From NCBI GenBank assembly GCA_016699915.1, contig CP064990.1, positions 62,001-126,000 of the forward strand: a stretch of DNA of 64,000 nucleotides. The letters are read 5' to 3'. A program made the position numbers and the translations under genes. This stretch comes from Neisseriales bacterium. Its GTDB lineage: Bacteria; Pseudomonadota; Gammaproteobacteria; Burkholderiales; Q3-R57-64. Positions 35,306 through 45,213 of this stretch are shown piece by piece (position 1 is the stretch's first letter; each line of letters starts with the position of its first letter). The notes under the pieces were generated by a model that was not told the origin of the DNA, made no database searches, and saw only the letters and a list, made by a program, of their open reading frames with translations.

Positions 35306-36037
35306 TTAACGCGCAAGATATCCCTCCCATATTAATGCCTTCATTGCTTTTACCGCAGCAGCCATCCCAACTACTAGCGCTTGACTGATAATAGCATGCC
35401 CAATGTTCAATTCTGATATCTCATGAATCATCGTGATCGGCTGAACATTGTGGTAAGACAATCCATGCCCCGCAGCAACATAAATGCCTTGATTCGCCGC
35501 ATAACTTGCCATGCTGGTAATTTTTTCCATAGCTACCTGAGCCTCTTCCAAATCGTTGGCATTGGCATAATGACCCGTATGTAACTCAACCATTTGTGCT
35601 CCAACTTGATGTGCTGCATCAATCTGTTCTTTGGCCGCATCAATAAATAATGAAACGCGAATAGCGGCTTGCTTTAACTGTTTCACAAAATACTCAACAT
35701 CTGAAAAATAGCGCACTACGTCTAGCCCGCCTTCAGTCGTTAACTCCTCTCGTTTCTCGGGAACCAAACAGACATTATCAGGTTTAATAGATAAGGCGTG
35801 CTGCAGCATTTCTTCCGTCATTGCCATCTCTAAGTTCATACGAGTTTTGATGGCTTGGCGCATGATGATTACATCCATATCCTGTATATGGCGACGATCC
35901 TCTCGTAAATGTAATGTAATGAAATCTGCTCCTGCCGTTTCTGCAATTAAAGCTGCTTCAACAGGGCTAGGATAGGTAGTATGGCGACTTTGTCGTAAGG
36001 TAGCCACATGATCAATATTAACACCCAATTGAATCAT
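35306..36037 (-). CDS. pdxJ: Pyridoxine 5'-phosphate synthase
   Basis: Condenses 1-deoxyxylulose 5-phosphate with 3-amino-1-hydroxyacetone 1-phosphate, the ring-forming step of vitamin B6 synthesis. The 243-residue TIM-barrel protein starts MIQLGVNIDHVATLRQSR and has ITLHLREDRRHIQDMD, VCLVPEKREELTTEGG, VELHTGHYANA and AAGHGLSYHNV. It ends the minus-strand lepA-to-pdxJ run. acpS, which usually follows, is absent; the oxidoreductase gene converges 12 bases away. Confidence 0.97.
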   Translation of the reverse strand: MIQLGVNIDHVATLRQSRHTTYPSPVEAALIAETAGADFITLHLREDRRHIQDMDVIIMRQAIKTRMNLEMAMTEEMLQHALSIKPDNVCLVPEKREELTTEGGLDVVRYFSDVEYFVKQLKQAAIRVSLFIDAAKEQIDAAHQVGAQMVELHTGHYANANDLEEAQVAMEKITSMASYAANQGIYVAAGHGLSYHNVQPITMIHEISELNIGHAIISQALVVGMAAAVKAMKALIWEGYLAR

Positions 36038-36068
36038 TTTTATATTCCTTCTGCCTTTATCAAATTGA

Positions 36069-36827
36069 TTAATCGCCTAGCATCCCCACATCACTCAGTA
36101 TGCCGCGTACCAACAATTTACCGTGTGGCAACAAAGCTTCAATCCATTTTTTGGTCAGTCGTTTGGCAAAACGGCTGGTTTTGTCAGCAGAAAAATCACG
36201 TTTTGATATTGCTAATAATACGGATCCATCAGACACTAAATCTTGTGGCGAAAAAGAATGTACAACCTTAGGAAGTGATTTAGGGTTGCATAGATAAAAG
36301 CGTTCAGGTACCACAGGTTCGCCGTTGCTATCTTGATCAAGCGTTAACGAATAGCCAAACCATTGGAGTAGCGATAATTCAAAATGTCTCAAAATTATTG
36401 AGAGCTCGGATCGAGATGCTAGAGCACGGATTGTCTTATCATAAATATCAAAAAACTCAGGCAATGGATCATCTCGTGCAGTTAAACGCAAAACTAGTTC
36501 GTTGACATAAAAACCAGACCAAAGAAAAATATCCGTAAGTTGCACAATGCCATGACACCATTCTGCGCCATGTAACGTTCGTAAATCATTTTTACCAAAC
36601 CAGGAAATATCAAGTGGCGCAAAAGGCATCAACACTCCCCTTAGCGCCGATTTGGGTCGCCTTGCACTCCTTGCTATCAGCGAAAAACGACCATAATATG
36701 GTGTTAGCACCTCAATAATTAAGCTACTTTCTTTCCAGGGCTGGCTCATTAATACATAAGCCATTTGATGGTCCACGCGGTTGAGCCGATCTTTTGGTTT
36801 CTGTGCCAACGCATCAATGTTTGGCAT
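36069..36827 (-). CDS. recO: DNA repair protein RecO
   Basis: Works with RecR (and RecF) to load RecA on SSB-coated DNA. The 252-residue product has an N-terminal OB fold (AYVLMSQPWKESSLIIEVLT, then GRFSLIARSARRPKSALRG) and a helical C-terminal domain. The four zinc cysteines seen in some RecO proteins are mostly missing. The start is taken as the ATG at 36827; a GTG at 36836 adds three residues. Either overlaps the end of era. Confidence 0.9.
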   Translation of the reverse strand: MPNIDALAQKPKDRLNRVDHQMAYVLMSQPWKESSLIIEVLTPYYGRFSLIARSARRPKSALRGVLMPFAPLDISWFGKNDLRTLHGAEWCHGIVQLTDIFLWSGFYVNELVLRLTARDDPLPEFFDIYDKTIRALASRSELSIILRHFELSLLQWFGYSLTLDQDSNGEPVVPERFYLCNPKSLPKVVHSFSPQDLVSDGSVLLAISKRDFSADKTSRFAKRLTKKWIEALLPHGKLLVRGILSDVGMLGD

Positions 36828-37674
36828 GATTGTCACCAGAATTTAGTTTAACCCACATTTTTAGCAAAACACGACGACCAATAAGCAGCTTTTCCATATC
36901 TTTGCGTGCTGTCACCGCAACTTTTTTTAATTTTTCACCATTTTTGCCAATCAACATACGTTTTTGGCTTATTTTATTAACCAGCAAAACAATATAGATA
37001 TGGCACAAAGCATCCACTTCCACAAACCGCTCAACCTCGACAGAAACAACATAGGGAATCTCTTTGCCAAAATAACGAAATAGCTTCTCTACCACAATTT
37101 CACCAACCAAAAAGCGTTCGCTTTTATCCGTTATTGCTTGTACATCATAAAGTGGTGGCGAAATAGGTAGCTGTCCTCTTATGATAAACTTTAAATCATC
37201 CAACGCTTGGTGATGTTTTGCGCTGATTATTTGTTGTGCACAAAACGCAAATTGCATTTGGCAATAATCGGCAAAATCGGCTAATTTAGCTTTATTATTG
37301 ACTTTGTCCACCTTATTAATCACTAAAATGACAGGCAGTGTTTTGGGTAATTGTTTAACTACCGCCATATCTCCATCAAGTAAATGCATGGCCTCCACAA
37401 CCATCAAAGCGCAATCTACACCCTTTAGTGTTTCTGTAGCATGCCGATTCAGTGACATATGGCTTGTTGATTGAAATCCTGGCGTATCTACAAATACAAA
37501 TTGTGTAATGGAATCCGTATAAATACCACGAATCACATGGCGAGTTGTCTGCGGTTTACTTGAGGTGATGCTAACTTTATTTTCTATAAGGTGATTCATC
37601 AGTGTAGATTTACCCACATTTGGACGACCTACTATTGCAACAAAACCGCAACGAAAACCAGTATCTGCACACAT
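36814..37674 (-). CDS. era: GTPase Era
   Basis: Essential GTPase that binds the 3' end of 16S rRNA and checks 30S assembly. The 286-residue product has the G motifs GRPNVGKST (residue 16), T in TTRH (G2), DTPGF (G3) and NKVDK (G4). A C-terminal KH domain carries GKNGEKLKKVAVTARKDMEK. It follows rnc by 15 bases and overlaps recO, the usual rnc-era-recO order. With rbfA, ksgA and rnc it forms the 16S maturation set present in this window. Confidence 0.97.
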   Translation of the reverse strand: MCADTGFRCGFVAIVGRPNVGKSTLMNHLIENKVSITSSKPQTTRHVIRGIYTDSITQFVFVDTPGFQSTSHMSLNRHATETLKGVDCALMVVEAMHLLDGDMAVVKQLPKTLPVILVINKVDKVNNKAKLADFADYCQMQFAFCAQQIISAKHHQALDDLKFIIRGQLPISPPLYDVQAITDKSERFLVGEIVVEKLFRYFGKEIPYVVSVEVERFVEVDALCHIYIVLLVNKISQKRMLIGKNGEKLKKVAVTARKDMEKLLIGRRVLLKMWVKLNSGDNHAKH

Positions 37675-37689
37675 CCACTTAACTTTGTT

Positions 37690-38400
37690 TTATTTAAATT
37701 TAGCTAACATTGCTGCTGCTGCCTGCTGCTCGGCATTTTTTTTACTTGATCCGCTTCCTTTTGCACAAAGCAGTAGCTTATCAATGGTACATGTTACATC
37801 AAACCAAGACCCATTTGCTTTGGTGGCTTGATTAACAATAGTATAGTTTGGCAAAGGCAAGCGCTGTGATTGTAATGTTTCTTGCAGCACTGTTTTTGCA
37901 TCCTTGGTTTGCAAAGGAAATTCTATTTGATTGACTCTATCTAAAAACAGATTTTGAATCACCACTTCCGATTCAACAAAACCTCCATCAAAACAAATGG
38001 CCGCAAATAAAGCTTCTAATCCATCAGCCAGGATAGAGGATCTATCAGCTCCTCCACTTTTTTTCTCGCCTTCCCCCAAAAATAAATGGTTGCCTAACCC
38101 TATGCTTCTTGCAATATCAGACAAGGTAGATTGATTCACCAACTTTGTACGAAGTAGGGTCAAATCCCCCTCAGTCAATGATGAAAATTGCTCATAGAGG
38201 ATCCGCGCAATAACATAGTTAAGAATACTGTCTCCAACAAATTCTAGTCTTTCATTGTTAGGTGCGCCGTAACTGGAGTGCGTAAGCGCTTGCTTCAATA
38301 AAGATGGATCATCAAAATGATAATCCAATATTTCTTCAAGTGGTTGGCTATTAACCAAGCAAACCCGGTTGGTTAATGATGCCATTTTAGGGGTTGTCAT
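37690..38400 (-). CDS. rnc: Ribonuclease III
   Basis: Double-strand-specific endoribonuclease that cuts rRNA precursors and some mRNAs. The 236-residue product has the family signature NERLEFVGDSILNYVIA near residue 50, with the metal-binding Glu/Asp residues. A second acidic motif (ADGLEALFAAICFDGG) and a C-terminal double-stranded RNA-binding domain (KTVLQETLQSQRLPLPNY ... KKNAEQQAAAAMLAKFK) follow. It starts 4 bases after lepB. Confidence 0.97.
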   Translation of the reverse strand: MTTPKMASLTNRVCLVNSQPLEEILDYHFDDPSLLKQALTHSSYGAPNNERLEFVGDSILNYVIARILYEQFSSLTEGDLTLLRTKLVNQSTLSDIARSIGLGNHLFLGEGEKKSGGADRSSILADGLEALFAAICFDGGFVESEVVIQNLFLDRVNQIEFPLQTKDAKTVLQETLQSQRLPLPNYTIVNQATKANGSWFDVTCTIDKLLLCAKGSGSSKKNAEQQAAAAMLAKFK

Positions 38401-38404
38401 AATA

Positions 38405-39385
38405 TTATTGAATCGTTGTCCCGATTCGATTGGGCATTTTAAAATTCAACCAAATCATAAAGGCCTTGCCGACAATTGCGTGACCTGGCACAAAACCCCA
38501 ATAGCGACTATCGTTGCTAGCATCCCTGTTGTCACCCATCATGAAGTAGTGGTTAGGCGGCACCTTACAAGTGAATGATTCGCCGCTCAGGTCATAATAA
38601 CAATTTTTTGCAAAACGGTGTTTTTGCACACCCTCTAGGTAGACAGGAAGCATTTTTTGATCATTAAGTGTTTTAAAATGCTTTTGGTCAATTTGCTCAG
38701 TAAATTGTTGATTATAATGCAGCGTGTTTTCATCGTCTGTTGGATAAATGTAATTACCCTTTAAAACCTTATGGGTTGGTTTATCATTAATGAAAAGTGT
38801 TTTATTTTTATAGGTAATAGTATCGCCCGGCAATCCAACAATACGCTTGATAAAATCAACCTTTCTATTATCAACGGGCGCATTAAATACAACCACATCC
38901 CCTCTTTTTATACTATCAAACGACAAAACTACATAATTGAGAATAGGTAAACGTATACCATAGGTAAATTTGTTAACGAGTATAAAATCTCCAGGTACTA
39001 AACCAGGGCGCATGGAAGAAGAGGGGATTTGAAAAGGCTCAAAAAGAAATGCCCGTAACACAAAAACAGTCAATAAAATATAAAAAAAGTCACCACTATA
39101 ATGTACAAAATGCCTAATGATTGGGTGTTTTTTGGTTGAGGGAGTTTTTAAAATAAAAGTTCTTATTATCCAACATATCCCTGTTACCAAAACTAGGCAG
39201 AACATACCGATTGTGAAGTTGGTTAAGGTTGATAAATAACCAAAGCCACCTGCTAAAAATAGTAAATACCCCCACTGCACAGTGGCTAACCCTTTTTCTC
39301 CTCGCTTATTACCAAAAATAATAAGTAAAATACCAATATGCATGCCTACTAAAAATAGCCAAGCCCATTGAGAAAACATAGTCAT
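38405..39385 (-). CDS. lepB: Signal peptidase I
   Basis: Cleaves signal peptides from exported proteins at the periplasmic face of the inner membrane. The 326-residue product has two or more N-terminal membrane segments. The catalytic serine is in FQIPSSSMRPGL (about residue 125) and the catalytic lysine is in VDFIKRIVGLPGD. The box E motif MGDNRDASNDSRYWG is also present. The ATG overlaps the lepA stop (ATGA), so lepA and lepB are coupled. Confidence 0.96.
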   Translation of the reverse strand: MTMFSQWAWLFLVGMHIGILLIIFGNKRGEKGLATVQWGYLLFLAGGFGYLSTLTNFTIGMFCLVLVTGICWIIRTFILKTPSTKKHPIIRHFVHYSGDFFYILLTVFVLRAFLFEPFQIPSSSMRPGLVPGDFILVNKFTYGIRLPILNYVVLSFDSIKRGDVVVFNAPVDNRKVDFIKRIVGLPGDTITYKNKTLFINDKPTHKVLKGNYIYPTDDENTLHYNQQFTEQIDQKHFKTLNDQKMLPVYLEGVQKHRFAKNCYYDLSGESFTCKVPPNHYFMMGDNRDASNDSRYWGFVPGHAIVGKAFMIWLNFKMPNRIGTTIQ

Positions 39386-41175
39386 TTATCACCTACTTGT
39401 AAAACAGCAAGGAATGCTTCTTGAGGGATCTCAACATTACCTACCTGCTTCATTCTTTTTTTTCCAGCCTTTTGTTTTTCTAATAACTTGCGTTTACGCG
39501 TAATATCTCCACCATAGCATTTGGCGATCACATTTTTACGCAAAGCTTTAATAGTTTCTCTGGCCAAAATATGGCTACCAATAGCTGCTTGTATTGCAAC
39601 ATCAAACATTTGGCGCGGGATTAATTCACGCATTTTAGCAACAAGTTTTCTTCCGCGTAGCTGGGCGCTTTGCCGATGAATAATAGAGGATAAAGCATCT
39701 ACACGATCTTTATTCACTAAAATATCCAATCTAACAAGATCAGCCACTTGGAACATTTTAAAGTGAAAATCAAGGGAAGCATAACCGCGACTCGCTGATT
39801 TTAACTGATCTAAGAAATCCATTACTACTTCATTCATTGGCATATCGTAGTTTAATACAACTTGGTGTCCAACATAATGAATATTTTTTTGCACCCCACG
39901 CTTCTGATTACATAACATCATAATGGATCCAACAAAATCATTGGGCACAATAACCGTTGCACTAATAATTGGTTCTCTAATCTCTTGTATAGTCGCTATA
40001 TCAGGTAATTTGGAGGGATTTTCAATCTTAACTACTGTACCATCTTTTAGTAAAACCTCATAAACAACTGTTGGTGCTGTTGTAATCAGTTTTACATTAA
40101 ATTCCCTTTCTAATCTTTCCTGTACTATCTCTAAATGCAACAACCCAAGGAATCCACACCGAAAACCAAAACCAAGTGCTTGAGAACTTTCTGGTTCAGA
40201 TTTTAATGATGAATCATTTAACTGTAATTTTTCTAGTGCATCTCGCAACATTTCATAATCGTGACTTTCTACTGGATAAAGCCCAGCAAATACTTGCGAT
40301 TGTACTTCCTTAAAACTAGGTAGTGGATATTTTGCTGGGTTATCAGAAAGTGTCATTGTGTCACCAACTTTAACAGACTGAAGTTTTCTAATACCCGCTA
40401 CAACAAAACCAACTTCTCCTGCTGATAGCATTGATCTAACCAGTGACCTTGGAGTAAAAATTCCTATTTTTTCACAAATATATTCATGTTTAGTTAACAT
40501 GAACTGTATTTTATCCTTTTGTTTAATCATTCCATCAAAAATACGAACAAGGATTACAACGCCTACATAGTTATCAAACCAAGAATCAATGACAAGCGCT
40601 CTAAGTGGCGCATTAATATCTCCTTTAGGGCAAGGTATTTTATTAACAATGGTCTCCAGAGCATCTTCTATCCCATGCCCTAACTTTGCAGAAACTTTTA
40701 ACGCATGTACTGCTTCAATACCAATAATATTTTCAATTTCTTGAGATACTATTTCCGGTCGTGCAGCAGGTAGATCAATTTTATTAATAATTGGTAATAC
40801 TTCTACACCTAACTCAATGGCTGTATAGCAATTTGCAACTGTCTGTGCCTCAACGCCTTGAGAGGCGTCTACTACAAGCAATGCACCTTCAGAAGCGGAT
40901 AAAGAACGATTAACTTCATAGCTAAAATCAACATGGCCTGGCGTATCAATAAGATTTAATAGGTATGTTTCACCGTTTTTTGCTTGGTAAGAAAGAGCAG
41001 CAGTTTGCGCTTTAATTGTAATACCTCTCTCTTTTTCAATATCCATTGAATCAAGTATTTGTGTACCTTTTTCTCTTTTATCTATGGCACCACAATATTT
41101 AATAAATTGATCGGCTAAAGTCGATTTGCCATGGTCAATATGTGCAATGATTGAGAAATTTCGAATGTGTTTCAT
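39382..41175 (-). CDS. lepA: Elongation factor 4 (LepA)
   Basis: Ribosome-binding GTPase that affects translation initiation and ribosome assembly, and can back-translocate ribosomes. The 597-residue product has the EF-G-like G domain (AHIDHGKSTLADQF near residue 10, ERGITIKAQ, DTPGHVDF, NKIDLP). LepA-specific C-terminal sequence (NVIAKCYGGDITRKRKLLEK) is present. Length is normal. The 249 bases upstream (41176-41424) are very AT-rich, probably the promoter of the long minus-strand run. Confidence 0.98.
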   Translation of the reverse strand: MKHIRNFSIIAHIDHGKSTLADQFIKYCGAIDKREKGTQILDSMDIEKERGITIKAQTAALSYQAKNGETYLLNLIDTPGHVDFSYEVNRSLSASEGALLVVDASQGVEAQTVANCYTAIELGVEVLPIINKIDLPAARPEIVSQEIENIIGIEAVHALKVSAKLGHGIEDALETIVNKIPCPKGDINAPLRALVIDSWFDNYVGVVILVRIFDGMIKQKDKIQFMLTKHEYICEKIGIFTPRSLVRSMLSAGEVGFVVAGIRKLQSVKVGDTMTLSDNPAKYPLPSFKEVQSQVFAGLYPVESHDYEMLRDALEKLQLNDSSLKSEPESSQALGFGFRCGFLGLLHLEIVQERLEREFNVKLITTAPTVVYEVLLKDGTVVKIENPSKLPDIATIQEIREPIISATVIVPNDFVGSIMMLCNQKRGVQKNIHYVGHQVVLNYDMPMNEVVMDFLDQLKSASRGYASLDFHFKMFQVADLVRLDILVNKDRVDALSSIIHRQSAQLRGRKLVAKMRELIPRQMFDVAIQAAIGSHILARETIKALRKNVIAKCYGGDITRKRKLLEKQKAGKKRMKQVGNVEIPQEAFLAVLQVGDK

Positions 41176-41424
41176 TTTATATAATTACAAAAATAGAGTT
41201 TGGAGACTGCAATTAATATCTTATTAAGATTTAGTTTATAAAAACTATAATTAAATTAATGTATTTTTGGTGGATAAAGTTTATATAGATGGTAAAAATT
41301 AGGTTTCATGTTGTTAACTATATTAAGAATTATTTTTGTATATAGTTGGGATAGATTGTGGATAGTTTAAGTAGATATTATTTTTGGTAATTTTTACATG
41401 GCTTTTGCTTGTGTTTTGAGTAGT

Positions 41425-42210
41425 TTAATGTGGATAACTTTGGTGGAGTTCATTTGTAAGTCTTACAAAATCAAAAACACTTAAGTTTTCGGCGCGACAA
41501 TCCGGATCAACGTTACTTTTTTCAAGAAGTTTTGATGAAGTTAATGTTTTAAGGGCATTGTGAAGGGTTTTTCTACGCTGGCTAAAAGCTAAAGATACCA
41601 GTTTTTTAAATAAGATTTTATCTTGGACAGTGCCATATTTGCCGATAGATGGTTTCAGGCAGATAAAAGAAGATGAAACAGCTGGTTTGGGCCAAAAAGC
41701 ATCTGCTGGTACATCAAATAGATGGTTGATGGAAAAATCATATTGCATGAGTACAGTTAAACGACCATAACTTGATGAAGAAGGCGTGGACAGTAATCGC
41801 TCTGCTACCTCCTTTTGTAGCATAAAGTACATTACATCAATTTGATTAATAAAATTGGCTAAGTAAAATAGTAAAGGTGTTGAGATGTTATAAGGTAGAT
41901 TACCAACGATTTTTTTTAATCCAAAGATACTTGAAAAATTAAATTTGAGGACGTCTTGGCAATAGAGAGTTAGTTGTTGTGTAGAAAACTGTTGGAGTAA
42001 TCTTGAGGCAATGTCCCGATCAATTTCGATAGCATAAAGATGCTCTAATACTTTAACAAGGTGTGTAGTAATAATTCCTAAGCCTGGACCAATTTCAATA
42101 ACGTTGTCCTGTCGCTTAAGGTTAATGGCATTAACGATTTGGTGGATAATTGTTTCATCCTTTAAGAAATTTTGCCCAAAACGCTTCCTTGGAACATGGA
42201 ATAAAGTCAT
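41425..42210 (-). CDS. ksgA: 16S rRNA A1518/A1519 dimethyltransferase KsgA
   Basis: Dimethylates two adjacent adenines in the 3' hairpin of 16S rRNA; acts late in 30S assembly. The 261-residue product has RFGQNFLKDETIIHQI, the SAM-binding VIEIGPGLGIITTHLV (about residue 37), the catalytic NLPYNISTPLLFYL and KEVAERLLSTPSSSSYGRL (partial). It starts two bases after the proB stop. Its GC is visibly lower than proB, though that is within core variation. Confidence 0.97.
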   Translation of the reverse strand: MTLFHVPRKRFGQNFLKDETIIHQIVNAINLKRQDNVIEIGPGLGIITTHLVKVLEHLYAIEIDRDIASRLLQQFSTQQLTLYCQDVLKFNFSSIFGLKKIVGNLPYNISTPLLFYLANFINQIDVMYFMLQKEVAERLLSTPSSSSYGRLTVLMQYDFSINHLFDVPADAFWPKPAVSSSFICLKPSIGKYGTVQDKILFKKLVSLAFSQRRKTLHNALKTLTSSKLLEKSNVDPDCRAENLSVFDFVRLTNELHQSYPH

Positions 42211-42211
42211 A

Positions 42212-43318
42212 TTATAAAATAATCATATTATCTCGATGAATCATTTCGGGTTCTATTAGGTGTACACCGCTATTTCCTATTAGTTCAGTAGAACACCCTA
42301 CCATAATTTTTGCTTCGCTGGCACTATAGTTGATTAAACCTCTTGCCACCTCTTTTTTATTTTCGTTAATGCAGGCAACTAGATCGCCACGAACAAAATT
42401 GCCTTGTACCGAAAGAATACCAACAGGCAAAAGACTTTTTTTGTCTACACAAATTGCTTTAACTGCACCTACATCAAGCACCAATTGCCCAGCAGGCACT
42501 AATTGATCGGCCAACCAGCGTTTACGTGCCGCTATTTTATTTGTATCAGCCAATAATTTTGTACCAACAGATTCTCCATTAATAAGGCGAATTAGTATAT
42601 CTTTTTCGTAGCCACACGCAATAATGGTATTTGCGCCACTTAAAGCAGCACGTCTTGCCGCCATAACCTTTGTATACATACCGCCTATGCCAAATTTTCC
42701 ACCAACCCTACTTGCCGCCTTGGTCAGAAAGACATCATTGGCTTTTGCTTCTTTAATTAAAGCGGCATCTTTTTCGTGACGCGGGTCACCTGTAAATAAG
42801 CCGATTTGGTCTGTCAGAATAATTAATAAATCAGCATCAACTAGATTAGTTACTAGCGCACCTAATGTATCATTGTCACCCAAACGAATTTCATTGGTAG
42901 CCACTGTATCGTTTTCATTAATAATGGGAACAACTTGGTGGGACAAAAGAGTTTTTAGTGTGGAGCGTGCGTTCAAGTACCGTGTTCTATCCACTAAATC
43001 ATCATGTGTTAGTAATATTTGGGCTGTATGAAGACTGTGCGAACGAAATAAAATTTCATAAGCATGAATAAGTTCCATTTGTCCTACGGCCGCAGCTGCT
43101 TGCAGTTCATGGATTCCTTTGGGCTTTGTTACCCACCCCAAAGTTTTGCAACCAGAAGCAATAGCGCCACTGCTAACCAAAATAACTTCTTTATTTTGGT
43201 TTTTGATTTGAGCAATTTGTCTTATCCAAGATTCCAGTGCATCAAAATCCAGCCCCAACCCTTCTTTGGTAATGAGGCTAGAGCCGATTTTAACGATGAT
43301 TTTAGAAATGGATGACAT
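42212..43318 (-). CDS. proB: Glutamate 5-kinase
   Basis: Phosphorylates glutamate to glutamyl 5-phosphate, the first step of proline synthesis; feedback-inhibited by proline in the family. The 368-residue product has the amino-acid-kinase domain (IVKIGSSLITKEGLGLD at the start, ILVSSGAIASGCKTLGW, INENDTVATNEIRLGDND, SRVGGKFGIGGMYTK) and a C-terminal PUA domain (about 280-360). The next enzyme, proA, is at 48.9 kb on the other strand. In Burkholderiales proB often follows obg; that gene is not here. Confidence 0.97.
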   Translation of the reverse strand: MSSISKIIVKIGSSLITKEGLGLDFDALESWIRQIAQIKNQNKEVILVSSGAIASGCKTLGWVTKPKGIHELQAAAAVGQMELIHAYEILFRSHSLHTAQILLTHDDLVDRTRYLNARSTLKTLLSHQVVPIINENDTVATNEIRLGDNDTLGALVTNLVDADLLIILTDQIGLFTGDPRHEKDAALIKEAKANDVFLTKAASRVGGKFGIGGMYTKVMAARRAALSGANTIIACGYEKDILIRLINGESVGTKLLADTNKIAARKRWLADQLVPAGQLVLDVGAVKAICVDKKSLLPVGILSVQGNFVRGDLVACINENKKEVARGLINYSASEAKIMVGCSTELIGNSGVHLIEPEMIHRDNMIIL

Positions 43319-43338
43319 ATAAATTATTTTTTTTGAAA

Positions 43339-44196
43339 TCAGACAGAAGCTATTTTTTGTAGACGTGCTACCCGATCGACAGTTAATGGATGTGTGCGAA
43401 ATAAGTTAACAACGCCGTTTACCCCAGACAAGGGATTAATAATCATCATCTGAGCTGTCTCAGGATGTGCTATAGCAGACGGCAGCGTAATTTTATTTGC
43501 ATAAGATTCAATTTTAGTTAGCGCATTGGCTAGAGAAAGTGGATCATTACTTATTTTTGCTCCTTCGCGATCTGCGTCGAATTCACGGGAACGGGAGATG
43601 GCCATCTGAATGAGTGCTGCTGCAATAGGAGCCAAAATTGCAATGAGTAGACCGAGTAATGGATTGCTGTGTCGACCTTCTTCATCTTTATTGCCGCCAA
43701 AAAATATAGCAAAATGAGCTAGCATAGAAATGGCACCAGCTAGTGTTGCGCAGACTGTCGCAATCAACGTATCACGATGTATGATATGAGCAAGTTCATG
43801 TGCCATGACGCCACGCAGCTCATGCTTGTTTAACAGGCTTAATAAACCCGTAGTGGCCGCAACGGAAGCGTGGTTTGGGCTACGCCCTGTTGCAAAAGCA
43901 TTAGGTTGAGCCTCTTCAATAATATAAACACGAGGCATAGGTATTTTAGCTTGCACTGCTAATTCTTTTACAAGCGTATAAAGTGTCGATTCTGCTATAT
44001 CACTAGTAATTTCTTTTGCGCTATATAAACGCAAAACCATTTTGTCAGAATTCCACCAAGCTAATAAATTAACAAAACCGCCAAAACCAAGTGCTAGTAG
44101 CATGCCTTTTTGGCCACCGACCCATTGTCCTATCAAGCCAAACAGCATAACAATGGATGCCATGAGTAGTATGGTTTTAATGTTGTTGATGTTCAT
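43339..44196 (-). CDS. htpX: Membrane metalloprotease HtpX
   Basis: Zinc endopeptidase of the inner membrane that helps degrade misfolded membrane proteins. The 285-residue product has two N-terminal membrane helices, the zinc motif HELAH (in VMAHELAHIIHRDTLIAT, about residue 132), two more membrane segments and the third ligand in SRSREFDADREGA. The ATG at 44196 has AAAGAGGA upstream; the in-frame extension to 44271 is rejected as outside the family. In relatives htpX and fmt-def are adjacent, as here. Confidence 0.95.
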   Translation of the reverse strand: MNINNIKTILLMASIVMLFGLIGQWVGGQKGMLLALGFGGFVNLLAWWNSDKMVLRLYSAKEITSDIAESTLYTLVKELAVQAKIPMPRVYIIEEAQPNAFATGRSPNHASVAATTGLLSLLNKHELRGVMAHELAHIIHRDTLIATVCATLAGAISMLAHFAIFFGGNKDEEGRHSNPLLGLLIAILAPIAAALIQMAISRSREFDADREGAKISNDPLSLANALTKIESYANKITLPSAIAHPETAQMMIINPLSGVNGVVNLFRTHPLTVDRVARLQKIASV

Positions 44197-44267
44197 GTTT
44201 TCCTCTTTAAAAAGCACAAAAACAATCAGTCTAAGGCAAGTAATGGGTCGTAGCGGATACCAAAAAA

Positions 44268-45191
44268 TCAAGCACCGAACTGCTCACCACATTGCAAAAA
44301 ATTGTTATTAATTAATGCCTCGGCAGGTAGCCGCTTGCTATTGGCAAACTGCAAAGCGGTAAGCCTGACAGCTTTTGATCCTGCTGCAACGATAATACCT
44401 GTCTTTGTTCGGTCAATAATTTCCCCGGGCTTGCCCTTAAAATCATTGATCAATTCAGCACCCCAAAGCTTAACAAGGCGATGATGAAGATAAGTAAAAG
44501 CGCCAGGCGATGGATTAAAGGCATGGATTTTACGCACGATAGTTAATGCATCATCTGTCCAACAAATATGGCCTTCAGCCTTTTGAATTTTTTCAGCATA
44601 ACAAACGCCCGTTTCAGATTGATTAGTAGGTGTTATTTGATGTAAGGCATCGAGTGTCTTAGTTAGGAGTTCGGCACCCAATTTTGCTAGTTTATCGGAT
44701 AACATTGCTGCATTATCATTAGGTAAAATGGGCATGGGTTGCCAAGAGAGGATAGGACCTGTATCTAATCCTGCATCCATTTGTGTTATTGTAACTCCTG
44801 TTTCTTTATCGCCTGCTTCAATAGCCCGCTGAATTGGCGCTGCTCCTCGCCATCTTGGTAACAATGAAGCATGAATGTTAAGACAGCCATATTTTGGCAG
44901 CACCAAAATGCTTTGTGGTAGCAGTAAACCGTAGGCAGCTACAATCATCAAGTCAGCACCCACCGAGCCAATGAGCGATTGAGCTTCAATATGTTTAAGG
45001 TTGTTAGGTTGTGCAATATTGAGGCGGTAATGAAGAGCAACATCTTTAATTTTGCTGCTTCGCATAAGCATTTTACGTCCAGCAGGTTTATCCGGTCGTG
45101 TTAATACTAACGCAATATTATGCCCAGCTTCTATTAAGGCTAATAATGCTGCCACCGCAAAATCAGGCGTGCCCGCGAAAATCAATCTCAT
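44268..45191 (-). CDS. fmt: Methionyl-tRNA formyltransferase
   Basis: Formylates Met-tRNAi using 10-formyl-tetrahydrofolate, so it depends on the folate made with FolC. The 307-residue product starts MRLIFAGTPDFAVAALLAL. It has VAAYGLLLPQSIL, the catalytic NIHASLLPRWRGAAPIQRAI (Asn/His), QMDAGLDTGPIL and the C-terminal tRNA-binding domain. It lies 22 bases after def on the same strand, the normal def-fmt pair. Confidence 0.97.
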   Translation of the reverse strand: MRLIFAGTPDFAVAALLALIEAGHNIALVLTRPDKPAGRKMLMRSSKIKDVALHYRLNIAQPNNLKHIEAQSLIGSVGADLMIVAAYGLLLPQSILVLPKYGCLNIHASLLPRWRGAAPIQRAIEAGDKETGVTITQMDAGLDTGPILSWQPMPILPNDNAAMLSDKLAKLGAELLTKTLDALHQITPTNQSETGVCYAEKIQKAEGHICWTDDALTIVRKIHAFNPSPGAFTYLHHRLVKLWGAELINDFKGKPGEIIDRTKTGIIVAAGSKAVRLTALQFANSKRLPAEALINNNFLQCGEQFGA

Positions 45192-45213
45192 CTTTTAGGA
45201 CTTTTAAGATAGG

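Noticed and set aside
43339..44271. HtpX starting at 44271
   Set aside because: The ATG at 44196 has a strong AAAGAGGA site and gives the normal N-terminal membrane helices; the extension reads unlike the family.
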